Made by a program: the position numbers and the translations under genes. The notes below the pieces were generated by a model, which saw only the letters and a program-made list of their open reading frames with translations, was not told the origin of the DNA and did no database searches. A DNA stretch of 9,042 nt from Acidobacteriota bacterium (GTDB taxonomy: Bacteria; Acidobacteriota; Terriglobia; Acidiferrales; UBA7541), in contig QHYO01000529.1 in NCBI GenBank assembly GCA_003224135.1, positions 1-9,042 on the forward strand, written 5' to 3'. Positions 1 to 7,296 of the stretch are shown piece after piece. The stretch's first letter is position 1. Every line of letters begins with the position of its first letter.

Positions 1-79
1 GAAAAATGGCGATGGTGATGAGCGTAGTGGCGACGGGCCGTCGGATAAAGGGCGCGGAGAAATTGGAGGAGAAATTCAC
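1..79 (-). CDS. mdtC: MdtC-like RND efflux permease, N-terminal fragment (cut by window edge)
   Basis: Only the first 26 codons are in the window. Read on the minus strand from a GTG at 79-77 they give an N-terminus containing APFIRRPVATTLITIAIF. This is the classic start of an RND permease: a short amphipathic stretch, then 'RPVATTL' leading into TM1. The start is forced: the in-frame codon two positions upstream is the TAG stop of the preceding permease (85-83), leaving only CGC then GTG. A Shine-Dalgarno GGAG (91-88) lies 8 nt before the GTG, inside the end of the upstream gene. By position (after an MdtA-like and an MdtB-like gene) this should be the second permease of an MdtABC-type pump, which in E. 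coli forms a heterotrimer with MdtB. RND permease identity is near certain; the MdtC assignment rests mainly on gene order. Confidence 0.88.
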   Translation of the reverse strand, partial: MNFSSNFSAPFIRRPVATTLITIAIF

Positions 80-82
80 GCG

Positions 83-3000
83 CTAGTCTCCGGAGTGCTC
101 CACGGCGGGCTCGTCCATGGGATTGCCGAAACCAAGAGGAAGATGACGGGAGAGCCAGTCGAAAGCGAGATAGACGACGGGCGTGGTGTAAAGCGTGAGG
201 ATCTGGCTGAGAATGAGGCCGCCAACGATGGTGATGCCGAGCGGGCGGCGAAGTTCGGAGCCGACGCCAGAGCCCAGCGCGAGCGGCAAGCCGCCGAGCA
301 ACGCGGCCATGGTGGTCATCATGATGGGACGAAAACGGAGCAAGCAGGCTTCGTAGATGGAATCGAGTGGCGACTTCCCTTCCTTGCGCTCCGCTTCGAG
401 AGCGAAGTCGATCATCATAATGGCGTTTTTCTTGACGATGCCGATCAAGAGGATGATGCCGATGAGAGCGATGATGCTGAATTCAGTGCGGCAAAGTAAG
501 AGGGCAAGAATCGCGCCAACGCCGGCGGAAGGTAAAGTGGAAAGAATTGTGATGGGGTGAATGAAGCTTTCGTACAGCACGCCGAGAACGATGTAGACGG
601 TGACAAGTGCGGCAAGGATCAGAATAGGTTCGTTGGCGAGCGATTTAAGGAACGCGGCAGCAGTGCCTTGGAAGGTTGCCTGAATACCGGGAGGCAGACC
701 GAGGTCGGCTTTGGCGCGATTGATGGCGTTGACGGCGTCGCCCAGAGAGGCGCTGGGTGCGAGGTTAAACGAAAGTGTAACGACGGGAAATTGGCCCTGA
801 TGATTGAGCGCCAGCGCCGTGGGAGCTGTGGTGACGGTAGTGAAAGCGCTGAGCGGAACTTGCGTGCCGTTCGATGAGCGGACGTAAATATTTTTGAGCG
901 AGTCCGGCGTTTGCTGGAACTGCGGGTCGGCTTCCATCACGACGTGGTACTGGTTGAGTTGCGTGTAGATGGTCGAGACCTGGCGCTGGCCGAAGGCGTC
1001 GTAAAGAGTGTTGTCAACGTCAGCCGGAAGAACGCCGAGTCGTGAAGCGGAATCGCGGTCGATGGTGAGGTTGACGAGCAGACCGCCATTGAGCTGGTCG
1101 CTCGCGACATCGCGAAGTTCGGGCAGCTTTTTGAGGCGATCGATAAAACGTGGAACCCAGTAGGCGAGCTCTTTGGCGTCGACATCTTCGAGGCTGTACT
1201 GAAATTGCGTGCGGCTGACGCGGTCTTCGACAGTCAAATCCTGCACGGGCTGCATGAAGAGGGTGATGCCGTCGATTTTGTCGAGCGCAGGCTGAAGCCG
1301 GCGAATGACATCGGAGGCGCTGATCTTGCGAACGGCAAGAGGCCTGAGATTGATCTGGATCCGGCCGCTATTGAGAGTGGTGTTGGTGCCGTCAATTCCG
1401 ATAAAAGAGGAAAGACTGTCGACAGCGGGATCTTTGAGAATGGCGTTTGCGAGAGCCTGTTGCCGTTCGCCCATGGCGCGGAAGGAAACGCTTTGTGGAG
1501 CTTCAGAGACGCCGAGAATTACGCCAGTGTCTTGAACAGGGAAAAAACCTTTAGGTACGTAGACATAGAGAAGAATGGTGCCGACGAGCGTCGCAAACGT
1601 AATAACGAGGGTGATGGTGGGAAAGCGGAGGACGAATTTCAGAGTACGTCCGTAAAAGGCGATGACGGCGTTGAACACATCTTCGGATTTTCGATAGAAC
1701 CAGGTTTCGTCCTCTTTTTTCTGATGGCGAAGAAGTTTGGCGCACATCATCGGCGTGAGAGTGAGAGAAACCACCGCCGAGACGAGGATGGTGACGGCGA
1801 GAGTGATGGCAAATTCGCGGAATAGACGTCCAACGATATCGCCCATAAAGAGAAGCGGGATCAAGACGGCAATGAGGGAAATGGTGAGAGACAGAATCGT
1901 GAAGCCGATTTGTTCGGAACCTTTGAGTGCAGCCTGAAGAGGAGATTCGCCCTCTTCGATGTAACGGCTGATGTTTTCAATCATGACGATGGCATCATCG
2001 ACGACAAAGCCAGTAGAGATGGTGAGGGCCATGAGAGAAAGATTATTAAGACTGTAGCCGAGCAGGTACATCACGCCGAAGGTTCCGATGAGCGAGAGCG
2101 GAACAGCAACGCTGGGAATGATGGTGGCGCGAATGCTGCGAAGGAAAAGAAAGATCACCATCACGACGAGACCGACGGTGAGCATCAATGAAAATTGAAC
2201 GTCTTCGACGGAAGCACGAATTGTGTTGGTGCGGTCGGTGAAAATCGAGACGTTGACGGCAGCGGGGAGTCCAGCCTGAAGTTGGGGGAGAAGTTTCTTG
2301 ATGCGATCGACTACACCGATGATGTTGGCACCGGGCTGGCGCTGAATATTCATCAGGACGGCGGGTTCCTGATTTGCCCAGGCGGCTTGCAGAGAATTTT
2401 CAACCCCGTCGGCGACATTCGCCACGTCGGCGACGCGAACAGGAGCGCCATTCCGAAAGGCCACGATGACAGGACGGTAGGTGTCTCCGCTTAGAAGCTG
2501 GTCATTTGCCCCGATTGTATAAGATTGCTGAGGGCCGTCGAAGGTACCCTTGGCCTGATTGACGTTTGCGTTGTTGAGAGCGGTGCGAAGGTCTTCGAGG
2601 CTCAGACCGTAGGAGGCGAGCGCAGTGGGGTTCGCTTGAATGCGGACTGCGGGACGCTGGCCGCCGCTGATACTCACCAGGCCGACGCCCGGCAATTGGG
2701 AAATTTTTTGCGCGAGCATGGTGTCGGCGAGATCTTCAACCTTGGAAAGCGGAAGCGATTTTGACGTGAGGGCCAGAGTAAGAATCGGCGAGTCGGCGGG
2801 ATTGACTTTGCTGTAGATGGGAGGATTCGGGAGCCCCTGCGGCAAAAGATTTGAAGCACCGTTGATGGCAGCTTGAACTTCCTGTTCGGCAATATCGATA
2901 TTCAGTTCGAGATCGAATTGGAGAGTGATGACCGAGCTCCCGAAGGAACTCGTGGAGGTCATTTGGTTGAGGCCGGGAATTTGGCCGAACTGGCGCTCGA

Positions 3001-3199
3001 GGGGAGCGGTAACCGATGAAGCCATCACCTCGGGACTTGCGCCGGGATAAAAAGTTTGAATTTGGATCGTAGGGTAGTCCACCTGGGGAAGCGCGGACAC
3101 CGGCAACTGTCGATAAGCAACAAAACCAACGAGAAGCACGCCGACCATCAGGAGTGTGGTGGCGACAGGCCGCAGAATAAACGGCCGAGAAGGACTCAT
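83..3199 (-). CDS. mdtB: MdtB-like RND multidrug efflux permease
   Basis: This inner-membrane proton-driven antiporter of the RND (HAE1) superfamily is 1038 residues, normal full length. The N-terminus has [16 protein letters not shown] (TM1, about 11-29), followed by [19 protein letters not shown] (41-59), typical of the porter domain. TM2-TM6 lie at about 335-490. The TM4 proton-relay motif [13 protein letters not shown] carries Asp401 and Asp402. The second half repeats the layout: TM7 about 526-547, a second periplasmic loop, then TM8-12 at about 858-1013. The TM10 motif GIVKKNA (920-926) supplies the expected lysine. The stretches [29 protein letters not shown] and [19 protein letters not shown] closely resemble my recollection of E. 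coli MdtB. The start ATG (3199-3197) overlaps the TGA of the upstream adaptor gene as ATGA, implying translational coupling. The gene ends TAG at 85-83, six bases before the next permease's GTG. MdtB versus another HAE1 subgroup is probable, not proven. Confidence 0.96.
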   Translation of the reverse strand: MSPSRPFILRPVATTLLMVGVLLVGFVAYRQLPVSALPQVDYPTIQIQTFYPGASPEVMASSVTAPLERQFGQIPGLNQMTSTSSFGSSVITLQFDLELNIDIAEQEVQAAINGASNLLPQGLPNPPIYSKVNPADSPILTLALTSKSLPLSKVEDLADTMLAQKISQLPGVGLVSISGGQRPAVRIQANPTALASYGLSLEDLRTALNNANVNQAKGTFDGPQQSYTIGANDQLLSGDTYRPVIVAFRNGAPVRVADVANVADGVENSLQAAWANQEPAVLMNIQRQPGANIIGVVDRIKKLLPQLQAGLPAAVNVSIFTDRTNTIRASVEDVQFSLMLTVGLVVMVIFLFLRSIRATIIPSVAVPLSLIGTFGVMYLLGYSLNNLSLMALTISTGFVVDDAIVMIENISRYIEEGESPLQAALKGSEQIGFTILSLTISLIAVLIPLLFMGDIVGRLFREFAITLAVTILVSAVVSLTLTPMMCAKLLRHQKKEDETWFYRKSEDVFNAVIAFYGRTLKFVLRFPTITLVITFATLVGTILLYVYVPKGFFPVQDTGVILGVSEAPQSVSFRAMGERQQALANAILKDPAVDSLSSFIGIDGTNTTLNSGRIQINLRPLAVRKISASDVIRRLQPALDKIDGITLFMQPVQDLTVEDRVSRTQFQYSLEDVDAKELAYWVPRFIDRLKKLPELRDVASDQLNGGLLVNLTIDRDSASRLGVLPADVDNTLYDAFGQRQVSTIYTQLNQYHVVMEADPQFQQTPDSLKNIYVRSSNGTQVPLSAFTTVTTAPTALALNHQGQFPVVTLSFNLAPSASLGDAVNAINRAKADLGLPPGIQATFQGTAAAFLKSLANEPILILAALVTVYIVLGVLYESFIHPITILSTLPSAGVGAILALLLCRTEFSIIALIGIILLIGIVKKNAIMMIDFALEAERKEGKSPLDSIYEACLLRFRPIMMTTMAALLGGLPLALGSGVGSELRRPLGITIVGGLILSQILTLYTTPVVYLAFDWLSRHLPLGFGNPMDEPAVEHSGD
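86..91 (-). promoter_or_regulatory. Ribosome binding site for the MdtC-like GTG start
   Basis: On the minus strand GGAGAC lies immediately before the TAG stop of the MdtB-like gene, leaving 8 nt between GGAG and the GTG at 79-77. It decides the start of the next permease, because the in-frame TAG rules out anything farther upstream. Confidence 0.65.
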
Positions 3200-4557
3200 G
3201 GCTTGGCGCCTCGGCCATGTTTCGCAGAAGGAGTTGGAGGCGCGGCAGCCGGAGCGGAAGAATTGGAGTAGGTCGGATTTGCCGAGGTTGTGTTGGCGGC
3301 GGACGCCGGAGCCGCCGCAGGAGCCTGGTTCGGAATTACCTTGGTACCTTCCTGCAATTTGTCCTGACCGTCCGTGACGACAAGTTCTCCGGGCAGGAGA
3401 CCGTCGCTCACCCCTACCGTGCCACCGGTCGTTTGAGCGACCGTGATGTTATGAATTTTGACGGTATTGCTCGCCACCACATACACGTAAGTGCCCTGAG
3501 GACCCCGTTGAACCGCGGCCAGTGGAACCAAACTAAGATTGCGCTTGGTGTCCACAAGGAGATGAGTGTTCACAAACTGGTTGGGAAAGAGACTGCTATC
3601 TTCATTGTTGAAGACGGCTTTCAGTTTGTATGTGCCGGTGGCGACATCAATCTGGTTGTCGATGGTAAGAAGTTTGCCCGTCGCAATTTTCGCCGTGTTG
3701 TCTCGATCAAAGGCTTCGACAGTGAGCTGCGTGGCGCCTTTGTGAAGCTTGTCAAAAACCTGAGGGAGCTGATCCTGCGGAAGCGTGAAGATGACCGATA
3801 TGGGTTGCAACTGCGTAATGATCAGGAGCCCGTTGGTGTCTGTGGCGTGAACGATGTTCCCGGGATCGACAAGACGGAGACCAATGCGTCCGGAGATGGG
3901 CGCTGTGATGCGAGAATATGTCAGCTGAAGCTTGGCGTTGTCGATTTGAGCCTGATCGGATTTGATAGCGCCATCGAACTGACCGACGGAAGCGGCTTGC
4001 GTATCGAGCTGCTGCTTCGGAATAACACCTTCCTTGAAGAGCAGCTTAAAGCGCTCGAGGTTTGCTTCGGCGTCCTTGCGCTGCGCGAGGTCCTTGGCAA
4101 GCTGGCCTTCGGCCTGTTCCAACTGAACCTGGAAAGGCCGGGGATCGATTTGCGCGAGAAGATCCCCGGCTTTAACGTACTGGCCTTCTTTGAAAGCGAC
4201 ATTGATAAGCTGGCCATCCACGCGACTGCGAACGGTGACCGTGCTCAGCGGAGTAACGGTACCGAGGCCGTTGAGATAAACGGGAAGGTCGCCTTTGGTT
4301 GTCGTGGCTACCACAACCGGAACACTGAAGTTTGCGCCCCCTGGGCCGCGACCCGCGCCCTTACCGGGCGCTGCCGGAGCCGCAGCGTCTTGCGCGGCTT
4401 TTGAACGAGAAGAGCGGTAATACCAAAACCCTCCGATCGCGAGAGCGGCGACAACGATCCAAATCCACGCGTGGCCTGAAGCAGACTGGCGTTGTGGAGT
4501 ATCCCGAACAGGAGTGCGTTCCGAGTCAGGTAGGTCTAGAGATTTCAACTGCGCCAT
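3196..4557 (-). CDS. mdtA: MdtA-like periplasmic adaptor (membrane fusion protein) of RND pump
   Basis: The 453-residue HlyD/AcrA-family adaptor links the permease to an outer-membrane channel. A cytoplasmic tail of about 29 residues precedes one membrane anchor (about 30-46, [19 protein letters not shown]). There is no lipobox, so it should be anchored by this helix. The first lipoyl half-motif is at about 104-140 ([27 protein letters not shown]). A helical hairpin rich in Gln/Ala/Lys spans about 141-212. The second lipoyl half is [11 protein letters not shown] (216-226), followed by a beta-barrel (about 245-330, including [15 protein letters not shown]) and a membrane-proximal domain to about 410. 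The last 43 residues are low-complexity Ala/Pro/Ser/Thr. Several blocks ([25 protein letters not shown]) match MdtA. The start ATG has GAGGAG at 4570-4565, 7 nt upstream, and there is no other Met in the protein. It is first in the mdtABC-like operon. The N-terminal tail before the helix is longer than in E. coli MdtA as I recall it. Confidence 0.95.
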   Translation of the reverse strand: MAQLKSLDLPDSERTPVRDTPQRQSASGHAWIWIVVAALAIGGFWYYRSSRSKAAQDAAAPAAPGKGAGRGPGGANFSVPVVVATTTKGDLPVYLNGLGTVTPLSTVTVRSRVDGQLINVAFKEGQYVKAGDLLAQIDPRPFQVQLEQAEGQLAKDLAQRKDAEANLERFKLLFKEGVIPKQQLDTQAASVGQFDGAIKSDQAQIDNAKLQLTYSRITAPISGRIGLRLVDPGNIVHATDTNGLLIITQLQPISVIFTLPQDQLPQVFDKLHKGATQLTVEAFDRDNTAKIATGKLLTIDNQIDVATGTYKLKAVFNNEDSSLFPNQFVNTHLLVDTKRNLSLVPLAAVQRGPQGTYVYVVASNTVKIHNITVAQTTGGTVGVSDGLLPGELVVTDGQDKLQEGTKVIPNQAPAAAPASAANTTSANPTYSNSSAPAAAPPTPSAKHGRGAKP

Positions 4558-4564
4558 CCGTTAG

Positions 4565-4570
4565 CTCCTC
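4565..4570 (-). promoter_or_regulatory. Ribosome binding site of the MdtA-like gene
   Basis: On the minus strand GAGGAG sits 7 nt before the ATG at 4557-4555. It is a strong Shine-Dalgarno match and fixes the translational start of the first gene in the efflux operon. Confidence 0.75.
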
Positions 4571-4582
4571 AAAGTGGTTCGC

Positions 4583-4682
4583 TGGTACGCAAGAGAGCCT
4601 GCCGGGCAACGGCAATCGCTGGGACGCGATAGCGGGGTTCTCTACTCTCTAGACGCGGTACGACCGTATCCGTATGGTACGC
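4583..4682. promoter_or_regulatory. Candidate operator cluster for the efflux operon (three GGTACG copies)
   Basis: GGTACG occurs at 4584-4589, 4657-4662 and 4676-4681. Two of these are part of the longer identical octamer TGGTACGC (4583-4590 and 4675-4682). The last two copies are 19 bp apart, about two helical turns. Between them lies an imperfect dyad, ACCGTATCCGTATGGT (4663-4678), with five of six arm positions paired at its ends, and a tandem CCGTAT repeat (4665-4676). The cluster lies 26-125 bp upstream of the MdtA-like start, where a TetR- or MarR-type repressor would bind. No regulator gene is in the window, and I could not identify a good -35/-10 pair for the minus strand. The repeats are seen directly; the operator role is inference. 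Confidence 0.35.
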
Positions 4683-4708
4683 ATCATTAAGACGATTTTG
4701 GAGAGAAA

Positions 4709-4831
4709 ATGGTTACGCAGAGCCCGGGGCTATTATTGGATTCGTTTTCAGCGAAAACAGAGGCGATTCCGGTAGAATACGCAGGCGCATTTTGCGGCGA
4801 TCGACGAAATGGTCGGCAGAGAACGATTTGA
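4709..4831 (+). CDS. Possible 40-codon leader ORF before the cytochrome gene
   Basis: An ATG at 4709 follows a good Shine-Dalgarno (GGAG, 4700-4703, 5-nt spacing) and opens a 40-codon frame ending TGA at 4829-4831, 13 nt before the preferred cytochrome start. The peptide begins MVTQSPGLLLDSFSAKTEA and ends GRQRTI. It has no signal peptide, no membrane segment and no family I recognise. Its stop falls almost on the cytochrome's Shine-Dalgarno (4834-4838), a geometry compatible with translational coupling. Against it: a possible -10 box for the cytochrome (TAGAAT, 4773-4778) lies inside the frame, and one such small ORF by chance is not surprising. Treat as weak. Confidence 0.2.
   Translation: MVTQSPGLLLDSFSAKTEAIPVEYAGAFCGDRRNGRQRTI
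4744..4758. repeat. Short perfect inverted repeat upstream of the cytochrome gene
   Basis: GTTTTC (4744-4749), a 3-nt AGC spacer and GAAAAC (4753-4758) form a perfect 6-bp dyad. It lies 15 bp before a TAGAAT hexamer (4773-4778) that could serve as a -10 box for the cytochrome gene, although no good -35 is spaced with it. A regulator-binding site is possible. With A/T-rich arms and no T-run it is not a terminator. Confidence 0.3.
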
Positions 4832-4844
4832 ACAGGGGAAGCCA

Positions 4845-5402
4845 ATGATTAAGGGGATTTTGTTGGGAATTGTCCTGGGGATAGCGGGTGTTGCGGCTTG
4901 CGTGTACGCCTATTTTGCGACTGGCCGCGCCCCAATCGCAGTGGAAGCGGCCGAAATGCCATTCGAACGGAAATTTGCGCGCATGGGATTGCATTCCTAT
5001 CTGGACAAATTGCCGCATCTCGAACCGCAGGTTCCCGCGGACGAGAAGAATCTGCTGGAGGGCGCGAAGGTCTACAAAAGCCATTGTGCGGTATGCCACG
5101 GATTGCCTGATGTCGCGAAGACGGCAATCGCGGAGGGCATGGCGCCGAAGCCGCCGCAACTCTTCAAAGGCGTTGGCGTAACGGACGACGAGGCATGGGA
5201 AAGTTATTGGAAGGTGAAGAACGGAATTCGCATGACGGGTATGCCGGGGTTTAAGGGTCATCTGACCGAGACGGAGATCTGGCTGGTGACGGTGCTGGTG
5301 AAAAACGCCGACAAGATTACGCCAGCAGTGAAGGTTGAGCTGACCGGGTCGCCAACGACCCTGGCTGCCCCAGGTGCGCCAGCGGTTGCGGTCAAGAAAT
5401 AA
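4845..5402 (+). CDS. Membrane-anchored class I cytochrome c
   Basis: The 185-residue mono-haem c-type cytochrome should carry electrons on the periplasmic side of the inner membrane. It opens with MIKGILLGIVLGIAGVAACVYAYF, a hydrophobic segment (about 3-24) with no obvious cleavage site, so it probably stays as an anchor. The haem-binding motif is Cys81-Ala-Val-Cys84-His85 (CAVCH). A C-terminal RMTGMPGF segment supplies the likely axial methionine, Met133 in 'GMP' (Met130 is the alternative), followed by the terminal helix TEIWLVTVLVKNADKITP. The tail is Ala/Pro-rich and ends VAVKK. I chose ATG 4845 over the in-frame ATG at 4809: it has AGGGG 6 nt upstream (4834-4838), and the upstream start would place 12 charged/polar residues before the signal anchor. 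It is divergent from the efflux operon and 134 bp ahead of the phosphoesterase. The electron-transfer partner is not in the window, so the physiological role is open. Confidence 0.92.
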   Translation: MIKGILLGIVLGIAGVAACVYAYFATGRAPIAVEAAEMPFERKFARMGLHSYLDKLPHLEPQVPADEKNLLEGAKVYKSHCAVCHGLPDVAKTAIAEGMAPKPPQLFKGVGVTDDEAWESYWKVKNGIRMTGMPGFKGHLTETEIWLVTVLVKNADKITPAVKVELTGSPTTLAAPGAPAVAVKK

Positions 5403-5403
5403 G

Positions 5404-5430
5404 GCGCACTTCGGTGGAGTACAGGTGCGC
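5404..5430 (+). other. Weak stem-loop just after the cytochrome stop
   Basis: GCGCAC (5404-5409) and GTGCGC (5425-5430) are perfect 6-bp inverted arms around a 15-nt loop, starting 2 nt after the cytochrome TAA. No T-run follows, so this is not a standard intrinsic terminator. It could protect a 3' end or simply be chance. The rest of the 134-bp gap to the next gene shows no clear promoter, so readthrough into the phosphoesterase is possible. Confidence 0.25.
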
Positions 5431-5536
5431 GGCGCGATAGGCAAGGGGGATTGATTCGGCGCGAGTTGATCGCCTGTGCATGGAACGATCCGCAGGAAAA
5501 TGAATACAAAGGGTTAAATCCATCATCTAACGATTC

Positions 5537-6646
5537 ATGAAAACCGGGATCGTCGTTTTTATCGCAGTCTTCCAATCGATTTTGCTGGCTGCACATTTTT
5601 TCGTCTATGAAACCTGGCTCCATTTATGGAACCCAGGCGCGGTGTCGTGGCTGGCCGGCTCGACGGCCGTTGTATTTCTGCTGGGGGTCAGTTTCGTTGC
5701 GGCTTCCCTGCTGTCCTTCAAATACTGGAACGGCGTAACGCGCGTGTTTTACCGGACTTCGGCGGTCTGGCTGGGCTTGTTCAATTTCCTGTTTCTTGCG
5801 GCGGTGGGAACCTGGCTGACCTGGCTGACGCAAAGAGCATTCGGATTACCTGGGCACGAACGGTTCATTGTCGGGGCATGGTTTGCAGCGGGACTTATTG
5901 CGGCGGCGTGGGGAATGGTGAATGCAAGCGTGACGCGAATCAGCAGAGTGAAGGTGAGCTTGCCGAACTTGCCCGCTGCGTGGCAAGGGCGCACAGCGGC
6001 GATGATCAGCGATTTACACCTGGGGCATGTGCGAGGAGCGACGTTCGCGCGAAATATCGTGGCGCGAGTGCGCCAACTGCGGCCTGAAATTGTTTTTCTG
6101 GCGGGGGACCTTTACGACGGCAGCTACGCGGATCTTGACGCTCTGGCTAGTCCGCTGCGGGGGCTGAATGCGCCGCTGGGAAATTACTTTGTCGCGGGAA
6201 ATCATGAAGAGATACGAGACCAGGGAGGGCACCTACAAGCGGTGAAGAATGCGGGCCTGCGGCTGCTGCACAACGAAAAAGTGATTGTCGATGGAATGCA
6301 AATCATCGGTGTACAACATCGCGATGCGGCCCACCCTGAACGCCTAAGCGCCATATTGAAGGAAATTGCCATCGATCGAGGCCAGCCGAGCGTGCTGCTC
6401 GTTCACGCGCCCGACCAATTGGCGATCGCTGAGCAGGCTGGAATTTCGCTGCAATTGTCGGGACATACGCATCGCGGCCAATTTTTTCCGTGGACCTGGC
6501 TCACGAAACGGATTTACAAACAGTTTGTGTACGGGTTGCAGCGGTTTGGCGCGATGCTGGTGTACACATCGAGCGGCGCGGGGACCTGGGGTCCACCGTT
6601 GCGGGTGTGCTCGCATCCGGAAATCGTGCTGATTCAGTTCGTGTGA
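5537..6646 (+). CDS. Metallophosphoesterase with N-terminal membrane domain (calcineurin-like)
   Basis: This 369-residue protein has about four hydrophobic helices (about 4-24, 36-60, 75-97, 108-130) followed by a complete calcineurin-like phosphoesterase domain. All five metal-binding motifs are present: ISDLHLGH (Asp159, His161), LAGDLYDG (Asp191), AGNHEE (Asn222, His223), LLVHAPD (His290) and LSGHTHRGQ (His310, His312). The family uses a two-metal centre to cleave phosphomonoesters or phosphodiesters. Membrane-linked relatives such as YkuE/YaeI- or LpxG-type enzymes act on lipid or nucleotide pyrophosphates, but nothing here fixes the substrate. A membrane substrate is a reasonable inference from the helices. 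The ATG at 5537 is the first start after an in-frame TAA at 5528, though its Shine-Dalgarno is poor (the nearest purine run, AAAGGG, is more than 20 nt away). It lies downstream of the cytochrome on the same strand and convergent with the receiver gene (68-bp gap). Confidence 0.93.
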   Translation: MKTGIVVFIAVFQSILLAAHFFVYETWLHLWNPGAVSWLAGSTAVVFLLGVSFVAASLLSFKYWNGVTRVFYRTSAVWLGLFNFLFLAAVGTWLTWLTQRAFGLPGHERFIVGAWFAAGLIAAAWGMVNASVTRISRVKVSLPNLPAAWQGRTAAMISDLHLGHVRGATFARNIVARVRQLRPEIVFLAGDLYDGSYADLDALASPLRGLNAPLGNYFVAGNHEEIRDQGGHLQAVKNAGLRLLHNEKVIVDGMQIIGVQHRDAAHPERLSAILKEIAIDRGQPSVLLVHAPDQLAIAEQAGISLQLSGHTHRGQFFPWTWLTKRIYKQFVYGLQRFGAMLVYTSSGAGTWGPPLRVCSHPEIVLIQFV

Positions 6647-6714
6647 AACGCCGCCGGGCTTGAACAGGCCTGATGGCTTTTGACAGGCGAAATTGCAGCG
6701 CGGAGAAAGCGAAC

Positions 6715-7113
6715 CTATTGGAGATGGGCTCCGTGATTTTCGCCGGATGGCGAGGCAATTTCGAGTATCGAGGGAATCAAATGGGTGGCGAGACTTACCT
6801 TGTCCAATAATTTGACGGCACCGTATCGCTCAGCCAGAGCCTTTGTTTCGGCGTCATACCAAACAGAAATCGCCAGAACGCGCGACTCGGTGGGAAGTTG
6901 CGATTTGAATTCCCTTGCACTGATCCTGTTGCCGTCGGACATGTGCAAATCCAAGATAACAACGTTCGCCCGCAAATCCTTGCACAACTGGAGCGTGTGC
7001 GCGAAGTCAGTGGATTCGCCGACGACGGTGATTTCGGGCCGGTCGGCCAGAAGCTGACGGATCGCACGTCGGATCAGCTCCGAATCGTCGGCGAGTAGCA
7101 CTCTTATGGGCAT
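6715..7113 (-). CDS. Stand-alone response-regulator receiver domain protein
   Basis: The 132-residue protein is a single CheY-like receiver domain. It has the acidic pair Asp9-Asp10 (LLADDSE), phospho-acceptor Asp55 in VVILDLHMSDG, switch Ser83 in LAISVW and invariant Lys105 in LLDKV, so phosphorylation chemistry should be intact. The sequence style (RVLLADDSELIRRAIRQLL) resembles NarL/FixJ-type receivers, but the protein ends about 15 residues after the fold with no LuxR-type helix-turn-helix. The 68 bp beyond the stop are too short to hide a lost output domain, so this looks like a true single-domain regulator acting through protein contacts. No histidine kinase is in the window. The start ATG at 7113 has no strong Shine-Dalgarno. 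It lies downstream of the double-BON lipoprotein on the same strand, with a 183-bp gap, and probably has its own promoter. Confidence 0.92.
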   Translation of the reverse strand: MPIRVLLADDSELIRRAIRQLLADRPEITVVGESTDFAHTLQLCKDLRANVVILDLHMSDGNRISAREFKSQLPTESRVLAISVWYDAETKALAERYGAVKLLDKVSLATHLIPSILEIASPSGENHGAHLQ

Positions 7114-7134
7114 TAATTTGCGCCCGATTCAATC

Positions 7135-7144
7135 ACTCTAGAGT
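7135..7144. repeat. 10-bp perfect palindrome upstream of the receiver gene
   Basis: ACTCTAGAGT is a perfect palindrome ending 22 bp before the receiver ATG. It could be an operator half-pair, but at this length chance is a serious alternative. The rest of the 183-bp gap (7114-7296) shows no clear terminator for the lipoprotein gene and no convincing sigma-70 promoter. Confidence 0.2.
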
Positions 7145-7296
7145 ATGGGGGCGGATGACGTCTCCAGACAGCGGTGTTTTTTGCTTCCTTCGGTCCGTGC
7201 ACTGATATGGTGCGGGCAGCGCCACATTAAGTCAAAAATAATCCGACATTCTCGGCCGAAAAGCGGAGAGGTTTGAGGAATTTGAGAGCAGCTTTG

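Noticed and set aside
95..2892. Numerous plus- and minus-strand ORFs of 60-206 codons over the MdtB-like gene
   Set aside because: All overlap a fully conserved permease in other frames, and their products have biased, motif-free composition.
3217..4404. 395-codon plus-strand ORF antisense to the MdtA-like gene
   Set aside because: It lies in the exactly complementary codon register, where antisense stops arise only from TTA, CTA or TCA codons that the sense gene rarely uses. The product is an Arg/Gly-rich sequence without motifs, while the sense strand is an unmistakable adaptor.
4809..4844. Upstream ATG start for the cytochrome
   Set aside because: It adds a charged 12-residue stretch before the membrane anchor and has no good ribosome binding site. 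ATG 4845 has AGGGG close by.
4713..5444. 243-codon minus-strand ORF covering the cytochrome gene
   Set aside because: It is a complementary-register shadow of the cytochrome. The plus strand shows CAVCH, a membrane anchor and a ribosome binding site; the minus-strand product shows no recognisable domain.
5480..5517. Two overlapping mini-ORFs (7 and 5 codons, joined ATGA) before the phosphoesterase
   Set aside because: They are too short to distinguish from chance, with no conserved peptide feature or attenuator structure nearby.
6665..6688. Inverted repeat between the convergent phosphoesterase and receiver genes as a bidirectional terminator
   Set aside because: The GCCTG/CAGGC arms are only 5 bp and the T-run lies in the loop rather than after the stem.
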